From Streptomyces antarcticus (GTDB lineage: Bacteria; Actinomycetota; Actinomycetes; Streptomycetales; Streptomycetaceae): a stretch of 64,000 nucleotides of DNA. Positions 52,503-61,160 of this stretch are shown here, piece after piece. Under the pieces are notes generated by a model. The model was not told the origin of the DNA. It worked only from the letters and a program-made list of their open reading frames with translations, and made no database searches. The stretch spans positions 62,001-126,000 of the forward strand of contig NZ_JAPNLM010000005.1 in NCBI RefSeq assembly GCF_026627255.1, given 5' to 3'. The position numbers and the translations under genes were made by a program. Numbering within the stretch: position 1 is the stretch's first letter; the number at the start of each line of letters is the position of its first letter.

Positions 52503-53513
52503 CTAGTGGTCCGGCCCCGGGGGGAAGTGAGGCAGCAGCCATTCAGCGATCTCAGCCATCACCTCGGCCGCCGGCCGTGTGTTGTGACGGAGGTTCATCA
52601 TCAGCTGGTTGACTCCGGCCGCTTCGTACGCTTTGAACAGTTCGAGCAGGGGCTCGCGCCCCATGGACCAGCCCTGGATCAGCGGGCGCGGCGCGGACCG
52701 CGGGTCGTCGTGCAGGACCACATAGCCCGCCTGGGCGTACGGCTTGAAGCGGCCACCGTCGGTCTCGCCGGTCAGGCGCCGCCAGCGGGCGGTGTTGGCC
52801 CGCTGGCGCTCGGGGTCCAGTGCCGTGTACAGCCAGCCGTCGGCATGCTCCGCGGTCCACTCCGGTGTCTGTCGGCCCCGGCCCGTCATCAGCATGGGCA
52901 GCCGCCCGTACGGCGGTTTGGGCAACAGGTCGATTCCGGGCGCCACTTCGCCGAGAGGAGACACGAAGCCCTCCGAGGACGGGCCGGTGACGTGGCGTAT
53001 GTAGTGCCAGCCGTCCCGCAGCCGGGCCCCCAGGTCGGCGTCGCCCGGGCCGAAGGCCGACACCTCGCCCGGACGGTCGCCGCAGGCGAGGCCCAGCAGC
53101 ATCCGGCCGGACGACAGCCGGTCCACCGACGCCGCCGCCTTGGCGACGTGGGCGGGGTGGCGCAGCGGCAGCACCGTACTCGCGGTGCCGAGGGTGATCC
53201 GGTGGGTGACGGCCGCGAGCGTACCCAGGTACACCCACGGATCGAACAGCTGGCCGCCGTCGCCCTCGCCAGGGACCAGGAAGGGGACGTCCCGTACCCA
53301 CAGCGAGGCGAATCCCGCGTCCTCCGCCCCACGGGCCAGTTCCAGGTGGCCCGCCATGACGGGGACGTCACCGGTGAAGGACTCCAGCGGCGCGATCAGG
53401 CCCAGGGCCATCCTGCCCTCGGGGAAGGCTCGCGCCATCCCGGGATGCGACGGTCCGTCCGGGCGGGGGTGCGTGGAGGCGGGGTCCTCGGTGAGGGGCG
53501 TGTGCGTGTTCAT
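52503..53513 (-). CDS. LLM-class flavin-dependent oxidoreductase
   Basis: A 336-aa luciferase-like TIM-barrel enzyme (FMN or F420): ALGLIAPLESFTGDVPVMAG, then EDAGFASLWVRDVPFLVPGE, TLGTASTVLPLRHPAHVAKA, VDRLSSGRMLLGLACGDRPG and TPEWTAEHADGWLYT. ATG start at 53513, 7 bp after the PNPOx-like gene on the same strand, suggesting joint F420/FMN chemistry. The substrate is unknown. Confidence 0.88.
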   Translation of the reverse strand: MNTHTPLTEDPASTHPRPDGPSHPGMARAFPEGRMALGLIAPLESFTGDVPVMAGHLELARGAEDAGFASLWVRDVPFLVPGEGDGGQLFDPWVYLGTLAAVTHRITLGTASTVLPLRHPAHVAKAAASVDRLSSGRMLLGLACGDRPGEVSAFGPGDADLGARLRDGWHYIRHVTGPSSEGFVSPLGEVAPGIDLLPKPPYGRLPMLMTGRGRQTPEWTAEHADGWLYTALDPERQRANTARWRRLTGETDGGRFKPYAQAGYVVLHDDPRSAPRPLIQGWSMGREPLLELFKAYEAAGVNQLMMNLRHNTRPAAEVMAEIAEWLLPHFPPGPDH

Positions 53514-53520
53514 CAGCGCG

Positions 53521-54138
53521 TCAGTCCGCCACCCGCTCCGGCGCGGGTTCCCCTCTGAGCCGCGCGTTCTCCCGTTCCAGCTGGGCCATGCGCTCGCGGA
53601 TCGGCGCGAGTTGGCCTTCCAGCTCAGCCACGGTGTACCGGGGCTCGATGTGCTGGGGACAGTTCCAGTCGTACGCCTCGACGTCGATCAGGACGACGCG
53701 CTCGACGACAGCCCGGTGTTCCTCGGGGGCCGGCCAGCGATCGGGCTCCACCACGCGGGCCCTGCCCAGGATCTTCAGGCGCGCCCTGGCCGGATAGTCC
53801 ATGAGGATCAAGGACACCCGGTCGTCGGTGTCCAGGTTTCCCGTGGTGATGTACTGCTTGTTGCCGCGGTAGTCCGCGAAGGCGAGCGTCCGGTCGTCGA
53901 AGGCCCGTAGGAACCCCGGTGGCCCTCCACGGTGTTGTACGTACGGCCAGCCCGTCGATCCCGTACTGGCCATGTAGAAGCTGCCCCTGGTAGCGGCGAA
54001 GGCCATCTCGTGCTCACCGAGCCGGTCTGCTTCCCGGGGCCCGCGGGCCATGTTCGCGTAGGAGGCGCGGCTGCCGTGCTCGGCCTGGTGGCGTTGCACG
54101 GAGGGCGTGAAGAGGAGCTGCGCGTATCGGCTGGTCAT
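53521..54138 (-). CDS. PNPOx-like flavin/F420-binding protein
   Basis: A 205-aa split-barrel protein: EHEMAFAATRGSFYMASTGS, GWPYVQHRGGPPGFLRAFDD, FADYRGNKQYITTGNLDTDD, LILMDYPARARLKILGRARV. A C-terminal helical segment (LEGQLAPIRERMAQLERENA) could form a coiled coil. This corresponds to the pyridoxamine-phosphate-oxidase-related group near general stress proteins. It lies 4 bp after the HPP gene and before the LLM gene, within a three-gene operon. Confidence 0.85.
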   Translation of the reverse strand: MTSRYAQLLFTPSVQRHQAEHGSRASYANMARGPREADRLGEHEMAFAATRGSFYMASTGSTGWPYVQHRGGPPGFLRAFDDRTLAFADYRGNKQYITTGNLDTDDRVSLILMDYPARARLKILGRARVVEPDRWPAPEEHRAVVERVVLIDVEAYDWNCPQHIEPRYTVAELEGQLAPIRERMAQLERENARLRGEPAPERVAD

Positions 54139-54142
54139 CGAG

Positions 54143-54679
54143 TTACCACCAGTAGGTGGGGTAGCGGGGGGTCTTGCCGCTGCGACCGGCCAGGATTCCC
54201 ACGCCGACCAGGACCAGCGTCGCGAGCAGCAGCAGGATCAGGAAGGTGACGGTCGCCGGCTGGCTGAGGACGACGATGACAGACGTCGCGGCGGCGGGGG
54301 AGTGCGGTGTCCGAGCCAGAGCCATCGCACCGATGGCGAGGCCGCCGGCGACGGCGGCGCTCCACAGGGAACGTCCGGCGACCGCGAGGACGAGGAAGCC
54401 GACGACGGCGGAGACCAGCTGTCCTCCGACGACGCTGCGGGGCTGTGCCAGCGGGAGTGCCGGGGCGGCGAAGACGAGTGCGGCGCTCGCGGCGAGCGGC
54501 GGAATGAGCACGGCCTGGTCGAGCGCGTAGCCGATGGCCACGAGCAGGAGCAGGGCGGCGACCCCTGCCAGGGTCGCCACCGAGATCGCGGCACCCGCGG
54601 CGCGTGCCGGGGCCTTGCCCGCGAGCAGGGTGGCCAGGCTGCGCGGGGCCGCGGCTTCGGATACGGGTGTGTCGGACAT
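54143..54679 (-). CDS. HPP-family membrane protein
   Basis: A 178-aa integral membrane protein with four or five hydrophobic helices (ISVATLAGVAALLLLVAIGY, AVLIPPLAASAALVFAAPAL, LVSAVVGFLVLAVAGRSLWS, TFLILLLLATLVLVGVGIL). The HPP-like signature is AVLIPPLAASAALVF plus ALARTPHSPAAATSVI. Related proteins include nitrite/nitrate-linked transporters. The ATG at 54679 has GGAAGGG upstream. It is the first gene of the HPP, PNPOx, LLM operon. Confidence 0.85.
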   Translation of the reverse strand: MSDTPVSEAAAPRSLATLLAGKAPARAAGAAISVATLAGVAALLLLVAIGYALDQAVLIPPLAASAALVFAAPALPLAQPRSVVGGQLVSAVVGFLVLAVAGRSLWSAAVAGGLAIGAMALARTPHSPAAATSVIVVLSQPATVTFLILLLLATLVLVGVGILAGRSGKTPRYPTYWW

Positions 54680-55026
54680 GGTGTCCCTTCCGCGGAGTTC
54701 AGGCAAAGGATGAAACGAGGGGCCGGCCGACAGCGCGCTGTCTCCGCTGACGGGGGGCCGTTGTCCTCGGTCTTCTGAAGACGATTACATCAGGGGATCC
54801 GGGTCGTCCGGGTGCGCGGGCTCAACAGGGCTACGCAGACCGGCACTTGTGGCTGAAACGGACACCACGCCCTGCGTGACCCGTGCCGGGGCGGACCCTC
54901 GCGACTCCCCCTTCGGACAAACGGGCCCCGGCGGGGGAACGTGCGCCCCGGCCCCTCTGTGCGGGGCAGGTGGGACGCCTCGTCCGAGGCGTCCCACCTG
55001 CCCTGGTCGGCGATGTGCCGCGGCGA

Positions 55027-56436
55027 CTAGTTGATGATGCTGGCGTAGACCTGGTCGGAGACCTTGTAGCCCAGGTCCAGTGCGGCGGCGTTGTCCCACT
55101 CGAAGTGGACGCCGATGTACTTGCGGCTGTCGGCCTTCTCCTTCGCCGCGGCGCTCAGGCTCGGGAAGGAACGGGTGACGCCCACCGCGTACGGGTCGTC
55201 CGTGCCGGCGGTGAAGGACAGGTCGTCACGGCCGAAGTAGTTGCGGAGGATGCCCGCCCAGGCGGAGGCCACACCGGAGTGCCCGGAGACGTAGGTCGGG
55301 AAGTTGGGGCTGAAGCTGTTGCCCGCCAGGTCCTTCTCCTCCGGCTTCCAGTTCGGGTCGGCGACGATGCCCGGGTTCGGGACCAGGTCGGCGCGGGTGA
55401 TGGCGTCGGCCGGACGCCAGACGTCCCAGTCGGTGCCGTACTTCGAGTCCCAGATGGAGATCGCCGCGTCGGCCAGGGACACCGAGGTCAGGGCGAACAG
55501 CTTGGCGCTTTCGAAGGAGGTGCCGGACGGCCGGTACTTGCGGAAGATCACAGCGGTGTGGTCGTACTGCTGGCCGACCGGCTTGTAGGTGCCGTCCACG
55601 TCGTTCGCCCAGTAGTGCGCGAGCTGCGTCTGGTCGGCGGTCCGCTCGGTCGAGTCCCTGCCGCCGATCCGCTTGATCTCGTTGACCTGCGCCGCGTACG
55701 CCGGGCTCTGCAGGAGGTCGGTGGGGTTGGCGAACCCGCCTATGTTGCCGGGGCGGAACTGGGAACCGGAGGTCAGGGCGAAGGGCTTGACCTTGCCCCA
55801 GTTGGGAGCGCCGGCGGGCTTTCCGGGGGCCGGACGCCAGTGGCCGGGGGCGTCGATCGTGACGTACGGGGTGGTGTCGGCGGAGCCGTCGCCCGTGCGC
55901 TTGGCGATGATCGCCTCGGCGGTCTTGACGCCGAGCTTGCGGCCGCGCTCCTTCGCGCCGGCCGAAGCGTGGTCGGGCATGGCCTGCGCCTGCTGGAGCT
56001 TGGCGTCGAGACTGGCCACGGGGTAGCCCGGGAAGGCGTTCCGGAGAGCGGTGTACGCCGCGTAGTCGATCGCGCTGTTGAGCGAGCTGTAGGCGCCGGC
56101 CGCGGTACCGTCCTTGACGGCATACGGCTTGCCGATGGTGTGGACGGAGTTGACGGCGTCGTAGACGGCCAGGTCCATCATGGCGCCGCCGCGGGTGAGC
56201 GGGCCGGGCGTGCCGCCGACCTGGCGGAAGACGTCCAAGATCGCGTTGTTCCAGAACAGGACGTGGTCGTTCGAACCCTGCCAGGTGGCGGTGGCCGCCG
56301 CGGTGGGGGCGGTGGTCACATCCTCGGTCGGCGTGGCGGCACTGGCGGGGACCATGGGCGCAATCCCGGCGAACGCCACTGCGGCCACTGCTGCTTTGAG
56401 GACGGTCTTCTTGCCCGGACGTGCGGAGCGGAGCAT
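55027..56436 (-). CDS. Secreted vanadium-dependent haloperoxidase-like phosphatase (PAP2 superfamily)
   Basis: A 469-aa protein with a signal peptide (residues 1-33, KKTVLKAAVAAVAFAGIAPM ending ASA). The vanadate/phosphate site is visible in order: DWDVWRPADAI (Lys and Arg-Pro of motif 1), YVSGHSGVASAW (motif 2, SGH) and SRKYIGVHFEWDNAA (motif 3, SRx5H). This matches bacterial vanadium haloperoxidase-related proteins and the acid phosphatase superfamily. Halide oxidation versus phosphatase activity cannot be told from motifs. The ATG at 56436 has AGGAA upstream. It is monocistronic. Confidence 0.85.
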   Translation of the reverse strand: MLRSARPGKKTVLKAAVAAVAFAGIAPMVPASAATPTEDVTTAPTAAATATWQGSNDHVLFWNNAILDVFRQVGGTPGPLTRGGAMMDLAVYDAVNSVHTIGKPYAVKDGTAAGAYSSLNSAIDYAAYTALRNAFPGYPVASLDAKLQQAQAMPDHASAGAKERGRKLGVKTAEAIIAKRTGDGSADTTPYVTIDAPGHWRPAPGKPAGAPNWGKVKPFALTSGSQFRPGNIGGFANPTDLLQSPAYAAQVNEIKRIGGRDSTERTADQTQLAHYWANDVDGTYKPVGQQYDHTAVIFRKYRPSGTSFESAKLFALTSVSLADAAISIWDSKYGTDWDVWRPADAITRADLVPNPGIVADPNWKPEEKDLAGNSFSPNFPTYVSGHSGVASAWAGILRNYFGRDDLSFTAGTDDPYAVGVTRSFPSLSAAAKEKADSRKYIGVHFEWDNAAALDLGYKVSDQVYASIIN

Positions 56437-56686
56437 CAGCTGTTCCTGTCTGTGGGAGGCCCTGGTGACACTTCGACTCGGTGTCGCCACGGCGGTGCGT
56501 TCTCGCCATGAAACGTATGGCGGTTCGGCACTCCACAACGGGGCGTTCGTAGATGCCAGGAATCGAAAAACCTGATGGGTCAGAGGTTGCTACGCCGAAT
56601 TCATCCATCGGCCACCAGGTCTAACGCTCCTTGTGGCAATGAGGCGTTATATCTGGGGAGGAACGGGAAGGCGCAGGTCGATCGGT

Positions 56687-57304
56687 TCAGCAGCCGGGGT
56701 GGAGGTGGCGCCGGGCGTAGTGTCGGGCGGCCCGGGCGCGGTTCCCGCATCCTGTCGAACACCACTCGCGACGCGCGCGGGCATGGTCGAAGAAGAAGAC
56801 GCAACCGGGCGCCGTACAGGCCTTGGGCTCCACGCCCGAGGAGCCCGTCAGGAGGAGAAGCGTGGCGTGGGCGATCTCGCTCTGCACGGCGATCAAGGGC
56901 GCGGCGGTGGTGACGTGCACCGCGACGGGGCGCTCCCCGGCGTTCCAGCACAGCAGGGGCCAGCAGCGATCCATGGTGATCGCGCGGTTGAGGTGCGCGA
57001 CGTCCCAGGAGTCCGCCTCGTGGTGGTTGACGAAGGCGTCGATCAGCCGGCGGCTGGCGTCCCGCAGCATGACGAAGGACTGCGTGTCGGTGGTGCTCAG
57101 GGAGTCCACGGCGTTGTCCGGGAGGGGGGTGGCCAGGCTGGCGCGGCAGGATCGCAGCCACCAGGCGAGGTGCTCCGGCGTCCGGAAACCGTCGGTGAGG
57201 ACGCCCCTGACGGGGAACACCGTGTTGACGAACTCCAGCGGGAGGGGCTCCCCGTGCAGGGGCGGGGCTCCGTCTGGGGGCGGGGTGTGGGTGTGCGGAG
57301 ACAT
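56687..57304 (-). CDS. ABATE / CGNR zinc-finger regulator
   Basis: A 205-aa protein with the ABATE N-terminal domain (LEFVNTVFPVRGVLTDGFRT, LRDASRRLIDAFVNHHEADS) and a C-terminal CGNR zinc finger (KACTAPGCVFFFDHARARRE, then WCSTGCGNRARAARHYAR). These are putative stress-linked transcription regulators. The ATG at 57304 has AAGGA upstream. A perfect 8-bp inverted repeat at 57374-57403 in its promoter is a candidate operator. Confidence 0.88.
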   Translation of the reverse strand: MSPHTHTPPPDGAPPLHGEPLPLEFVNTVFPVRGVLTDGFRTPEHLAWWLRSCRASLATPLPDNAVDSLSTTDTQSFVMLRDASRRLIDAFVNHHEADSWDVAHLNRAITMDRCWPLLCWNAGERPVAVHVTTAAPLIAVQSEIAHATLLLLTGSSGVEPKACTAPGCVFFFDHARARREWCSTGCGNRARAARHYARRHLHPGC

Positions 57305-57373
57305 GTCGGTCCTTCGCCGCGTCGGGGCAGTTGGGGTTGCCGTGGGCACATGCCTCATGGCAGGATCTTAAAC

Positions 57374-57403
57374 CTAACGGTTGCATAGCTATGAGACCGT
57401 TAG
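57374..57403. promoter_or_regulatory. Inverted-repeat operator in CGNR/LysR divergent region
   Basis: CTAACGGT (57374-57381), 14 bases, ACCGTTAG (57396-57403): perfect 8-bp arms with 22-bp spacing, about 70-100 bp upstream of the CGNR gene and embedded in AT-richer DNA likely to contain a promoter. Autoregulation by the CGNR protein is a plausible reading. Confidence 0.6.
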
Positions 57404-57551
57404 TCTAGCGTCAAGGCAATCCCCGGGGGGCGGGGTCGCCCCAACCGTAGGAAAGCCGGTCCGAAGGTACCGGTCGCACCGGCATGTGCGTCCGGATCAC
57501 CTTGGGATGGGCCGAGAGCGAATTAGGTCTTGTGTCTCATGGGGGAAGTAA

Positions 57552-58472
57552 GTGACCTTCGATCTTGCGCTTTATCAACTGAGGACCTTCCGGGAGGTGG
57601 CCCGGTTGAGCAGTTTCACCAAAGCCGCGCGAAGTCTCGGCTATGCCCAGTCCAGCGTCACCTCGCACATCCGCTCTCTCGAGTCACGTGTAGGGATTCA
57701 GTTAGTCCAGCGTCTTCCGCACGGAGTCAGACTCACTCCAGCCGGAGAAATCTTCCACGACTATACGGGGAGAATATTTCACGTTGTGGACGAAATGGCC
57801 AGTGCTCTCAATCCTTCCGGTGAGATGGCGGGACGCGTATCGGTAGGAGCCTCGGCGCTCCTTCTGGAGTCGCGGGTCGGTTCCCTCATCCGCGACTGCC
57901 GCTACCGGTACCCGAAGGTGCAGATCTCGCCCCGGCAGCTCGTCATCAGCCGGGCCAGGGAGTCCGTCCGCGACGGGGAGACCGACCTCGCCCTGGTGCA
58001 CGGCGACTTCTCGGCGACGCCCGAACCACCGTCCAGCGGCATCGTCGTGGAGGAGCTGCCGCCCCTCAAAGTGGTACCCGTCTCCTCCATTGCCCTGGCC
58101 CACGCCGCCGACCAGGCAAAGGCGCTGGCTTCGGTCCGCGTCCTCGCCGTCGACCCCGACTGCGCCTCACATCAGGTACTGGTGGGAGCGCTGCGCGAGC
58201 TGTACGGCATCGATCCGCAGGTCATCGAAGCGGGCTCGGTCGGCGGTGCGAGGGAACTCGCCCGCAGCGGCTACGGCATCGCGATGCTGCCCGCCGAGTC
58301 GGTGCGGCCGGCCGAGGAGGGAAGCGGCCTGGCCGTCATCCCCGGCCTGCCCCGGGTGCATCTCGGCGTGCGCGCCCTGTGGGCCGGGCAGGACATGGCG
58401 ATGTCCGCGGTCGCCGCCGTGTGCGACGTGGCGGCGCGCCTCGGCCGGGAGCAGGCCGGCCAGATGGCCTGA
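57552..58472 (+). CDS. LysR-family regulator with TTA (bldA) codon
   Basis: A 306-aa LysR protein. The N-terminal winged HTH is YQLRTFREVARLSSFTKAAR then SLGYAQSSVTSHIRSLESRV. The effector domain (from ~95, GRVSVGASALLLESRVGSLI) is shorter than usual at its ligand cleft. Codon 51 (57702-57704) is TTA, the rare leucine codon read by bldA tRNA, so translation would be developmentally controlled. GTG start with GGGGGAAG upstream. It probably controls the co-directional cupin/mutase operon downstream, after a strong terminator. Confidence 0.9.
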   Translation: MTFDLALYQLRTFREVARLSSFTKAARSLGYAQSSVTSHIRSLESRVGIQLVQRLPHGVRLTPAGEIFHDYTGRIFHVVDEMASALNPSGEMAGRVSVGASALLLESRVGSLIRDCRYRYPKVQISPRQLVISRARESVRDGETDLALVHGDFSATPEPPSSGIVVEELPPLKVVPVSSIALAHAADQAKALASVRVLAVDPDCASHQVLVGALRELYGIDPQVIEAGSVGGARELARSGYGIAMLPAESVRPAEEGSGLAVIPGLPRVHLGVRALWAGQDMAMSAVAAVCDVAARLGREQAGQMA

Positions 58473-58486
58473 CAGGCCGGCGCGGG

Positions 58487-58532
58487 AAAGCAGCAAGGGT
58501 GAAACGGAATTCCGTTTCACCCTTGCTGCTTT
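58487..58532. terminator. 46-bp perfect palindrome with T-run
   Basis: The two halves are exact reverse complements of 23 bp centred between 58509 and 58510 (arms include GCAAGGGTGAAACGG), followed by TTTTTT. It lies 15 bp after the LysR stop and is a very strong Rho-independent terminator, with a short A-run on its left flank for the opposite direction. Confidence 0.95.
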
Positions 58533-58649
58533 TTTGTTCCCGAAGCCCGCCGGAAACCCATCAGAAACATCGATACCGGCGATCGATTGATTCGCTCAGC
58601 CGGACGCGGCAGCGCGCATAGGCTTGAAACGTATCCGAAGAGAGGCGAA

Positions 58650-59069
58650 ATGATGTCGGATGTTTCCTATATCGCAAACGCGTTCCGCAGCGGCTTCGAG
58701 CTGAACGACCTCACCTGGGTGGCATGGAGCGAGCCGGGCCGAATCGGCGTCGAGCACCACGTCCTGTGGGCGCCGGACGAGTCCGCGGGCGAGGACTCCG
58801 TCGGCCTGCTCCTCCGCTTCCCGCCGGGCGCGCACGGCGACTTCCACGAGCACCTCGGCCACGAGCTCATGCTGGTCCTGGACGGCGTACTGGACCACAG
58901 CGACGGGATCTCGTACGTCAAGGGCGACCTGGTCGTGGAAGGCCCCGGCACGGAGCACCAGATGTCCAGCCGAACGGGCTGCACCGTGCTCGCCATCCGT
59001 ACCCGTCCCGCCGCTGCCCGCGAGCCCCAGAAGCCGATCCGCGCGGTCGGCATCAGCGCGGCCCCCTGA
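58650..59069 (+). CDS. Cupin-domain protein
   Basis: A 139-aa single-domain cupin. Metal-ligand motif 1 is FPPGAHGDFHEHLGHELMLV (HxH, then E) and motif 2 ends in GPGTEHQMSSRTGC (His). There is no signal peptide. It resembles the ChrR C-terminal cupin and small dioxygenase- or isomerase-like cupins. Two adjacent ATGs (58650, 58653) follow AAGAGAGG. It is the first gene after the LysR terminator, on the same strand as the mutase operon. Confidence 0.85.
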   Translation: MMSDVSYIANAFRSGFELNDLTWVAWSEPGRIGVEHHVLWAPDESAGEDSVGLLLRFPPGAHGDFHEHLGHELMLVLDGVLDHSDGISYVKGDLVVEGPGTEHQMSSRTGCTVLAIRTRPAAAREPQKPIRAVGISAAP

Positions 59070-59217
59070 CCGGTCGGGGCGGGGCGGCCGTCAATGCCCT
59101 GACTCGGCCGCCCCGCCCCGCCCCGCTTTCCGCGGCCGCGCGCTCCGCGCCTGCCCATCTCGCCGCACCCGTGCTTCATCGCACCCGCCAACTCCCGCTG
59201 ACCGAAAGAGCATTGCC

Positions 59218-59724
59218 TTGTCTGCGCATGCGCACCCTCTCCAGACCCGGACCTCCACCCCTGCCGTCCAGTCCCCGCACGCGGTACAGCCCTCCGGCCG
59301 TCGTGTACTCGTGTCCAGCGTCTCCTCCGACTCCCACACCTGGAACCTCGTATTCCTCCAGCTGCTGCTCGAGGAGATGGGCCACGAGGTGATCAACGTC
59401 GGCTCGTGCGTACCCGACGAGCTGCTCATCGAGGAGTGCCGCCGGGTCCAGCCCGACTTGGTGGTCGTCAGCAGTGTCAACGGACACGGGGCACTCGACG
59501 GAGCCCGTGCGATCCGCCGCCTGCGAGAGCAGCAGGACCTGCGGGACCTGCGCGTCGTCATAGGCGGCAAGCTCGGGGTGCGCGGCGCGGAGGCGGGCAC
59601 CTACGGACCGGAACTGATGGCGGCCGGTTTCGACGCCGTCTTCGAGGACGCGGCGGGGGTCGCGGAGTTCCGCCGCTACCTCGCCCAGTCGGCCATACCC
59701 GCGCTCGAGCCGAGTGCGGCGTGA
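59218..59724 (+). CDS. glmS: Cobalamin-binding methylaspartate (glutamate) mutase S subunit
   Basis: A 168-aa B12-binding protein. After a ~28-aa polar leader, GRRVLVSSVSSDSHTWNLVF starts the Rossmann-like domain. The B12 motif reads DSHTWN, keeping Asp and the cobalt-ligand His of DxHxxG but replacing the Gly by Asn. The later elements SSVNGHG and VIGGKLGVRG match the SxL and GG positions. A TTG start at 59218 is used because no in-frame ATG/GTG precedes the domain. It pairs with the E subunit, which it overlaps by GTGA. Confidence 0.86.
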   Translation: MSAHAHPLQTRTSTPAVQSPHAVQPSGRRVLVSSVSSDSHTWNLVFLQLLLEEMGHEVINVGSCVPDELLIEECRRVQPDLVVVSSVNGHGALDGARAIRRLREQQDLRDLRVVIGGKLGVRGAEAGTYGPELMAAGFDAVFEDAAGVAEFRRYLAQSAIPALEPSAA

Positions 59725-61034
59725 GCGCGCTCACAGCCGCGTCCACCGGGTCCACCGCACCCCTGGGTCCGTTCGCCGAGGCTGTCGCGGCCGCCGGGCG
59801 AGCCGGAGAGCTGGTCGTACAGCCTCGGATGGGCTTCGCCGACGTTCCTCGGATGCGGCAGGGCCTCCATGCGGTCAAGGCGGCCCGGGCCCGTACAGTC
59901 GGCACCCTCACCATCGACAGCTACACGCGCGTCGGGGACAACGAGTCCGCCCGGCGGGCGCTGATCGAGGGAACCGACCTCAACGGCTACCCCATCGTCG
60001 CGCACGGCCCCGCCACCACGCGCGACCTCACCTCAGCGCTCATGGGCGACGGTTTCGCCGTCCAGGTGCGCCACGGTTCCGCCAACCCGATCGGCATCAT
60101 CCAAGCCCTGCTGGACGCCGGGCTCGACGCCACCGAGGGCGGCCCGATCTCGTACTGCCTGCCGTACAGCCGCACGCCCATCCGCCATTCCGTCGAGGCG
60201 TGGGCACGCACCTGCGAACTGCTGGCGTCCCGCCCCGGCACGCACTTGGAGAGCTTCGGCGGCTGCATGCTCGGTCAGCTCTGCCCTCCCGGTCTGCTGG
60301 TCGCCCTCTCGGTACTCGAGGGCATCTTCTTCAAGCAGTACGGGCTCCGCAGCATCTCCCTCAGCTACGCCCAGCAGACCCACCACGTCCAGGACGTCGA
60401 GGCACTGCTGGCCCTGCGCACCCTCGCCGGGGAACACCTCGCCGGCCTCGACTGGCACGTCGTGCTCTACACGTACATGGGAGTCTTCCCGCGGACGACC
60501 GGCGGGGCGCTGGGGCTGCTGCGCGACAGCGCCCGCCTGGCCGCGCTCACCGGCACCGAACGCATGATCGTCAAGACGCCGGCCGAAGCACACCGCATCC
60601 CCACCATCGAGGACAACATCCACGCGCTGGAGGAGGCGTCCGCGGCAGCGGCGGCGTACCGGGGCCAATCCCCAGTGGTGAGTGACGAGTTCGGGGTTCT
60701 GGGCGAGGCCAGGGCTCTGGTCGAGGCCGTACTGGAGATCCACCCGGATACCGGACGCGCCCTGACCGAGGCCTTCCGGCGGGGCATCCTGGACGTCCCC
60801 TACTGCCTGCACGCCGACAACGCCCAGCGCTCGCGCAGCTACATCGACGGGCGCGGCAGCCTCCAGTGGCACACCACCGGTTCCATGCCCATCCCGGCCC
60901 TGCTGGCACCGGGCCGCGCGCAGCTGCGCGCCGACGACCTGCTCGGGATGCTCTCGTACACGCAGGAATCCTTCGACCGTGCCGCCCTGGTCGCCGGCGA
61001 CCAGCGCGACGGGACCGCCGCGCTTCCTGCCTGA
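59721..61034 (+). CDS. glmE: Methylaspartate (glutamate) mutase E subunit
   Basis: A 437-aa catalytic subunit: VVQPRMGFADVPRMRQGLHA, LTIDSYTRVGDNESARRALI, GYPIVAHGPATTRDLTSALM, VQVRHGSANPIGIIQALLDA, GGPISYCLPYSRTPIRHSVE. These are the substrate- and B12-facing motifs of GlmE (TIM barrel). With the S subunit it would interconvert L-glutamate and (2S,3S)-3-methylaspartate. In Streptomyces such pairs supply 3-methylaspartate for natural products such as vicenistatin or friulimicin. The GTG start overlaps the S-subunit stop. Confidence 0.92.
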   Translation: MSALTAASTGSTAPLGPFAEAVAAAGRAGELVVQPRMGFADVPRMRQGLHAVKAARARTVGTLTIDSYTRVGDNESARRALIEGTDLNGYPIVAHGPATTRDLTSALMGDGFAVQVRHGSANPIGIIQALLDAGLDATEGGPISYCLPYSRTPIRHSVEAWARTCELLASRPGTHLESFGGCMLGQLCPPGLLVALSVLEGIFFKQYGLRSISLSYAQQTHHVQDVEALLALRTLAGEHLAGLDWHVVLYTYMGVFPRTTGGALGLLRDSARLAALTGTERMIVKTPAEAHRIPTIEDNIHALEEASAAAAAYRGQSPVVSDEFGVLGEARALVEAVLEIHPDTGRALTEAFRRGILDVPYCLHADNAQRSRSYIDGRGSLQWHTTGSMPIPALLAPGRAQLRADDLLGMLSYTQESFDRAALVAGDQRDGTAALPA

Positions 61035-61160
61035 CCGGCCGCCCTCACCGCCACCGCCGTTCGACGCCCGACCCGGGCAGGCGCCGACGTCCGCGCCGCC
61101 CCGGCGCCCGTCCAGGTGCGCCCCTGTGCCGCGCGTCCTCCTCACCTTTAGGAAGCTCCT

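Noticed and set aside
54107..54778. Plus-strand frame opposite the HPP gene
   Set aside because: It is antisense to a membrane protein, with Asp/Arg/Gly-rich composition typical of a shadow.
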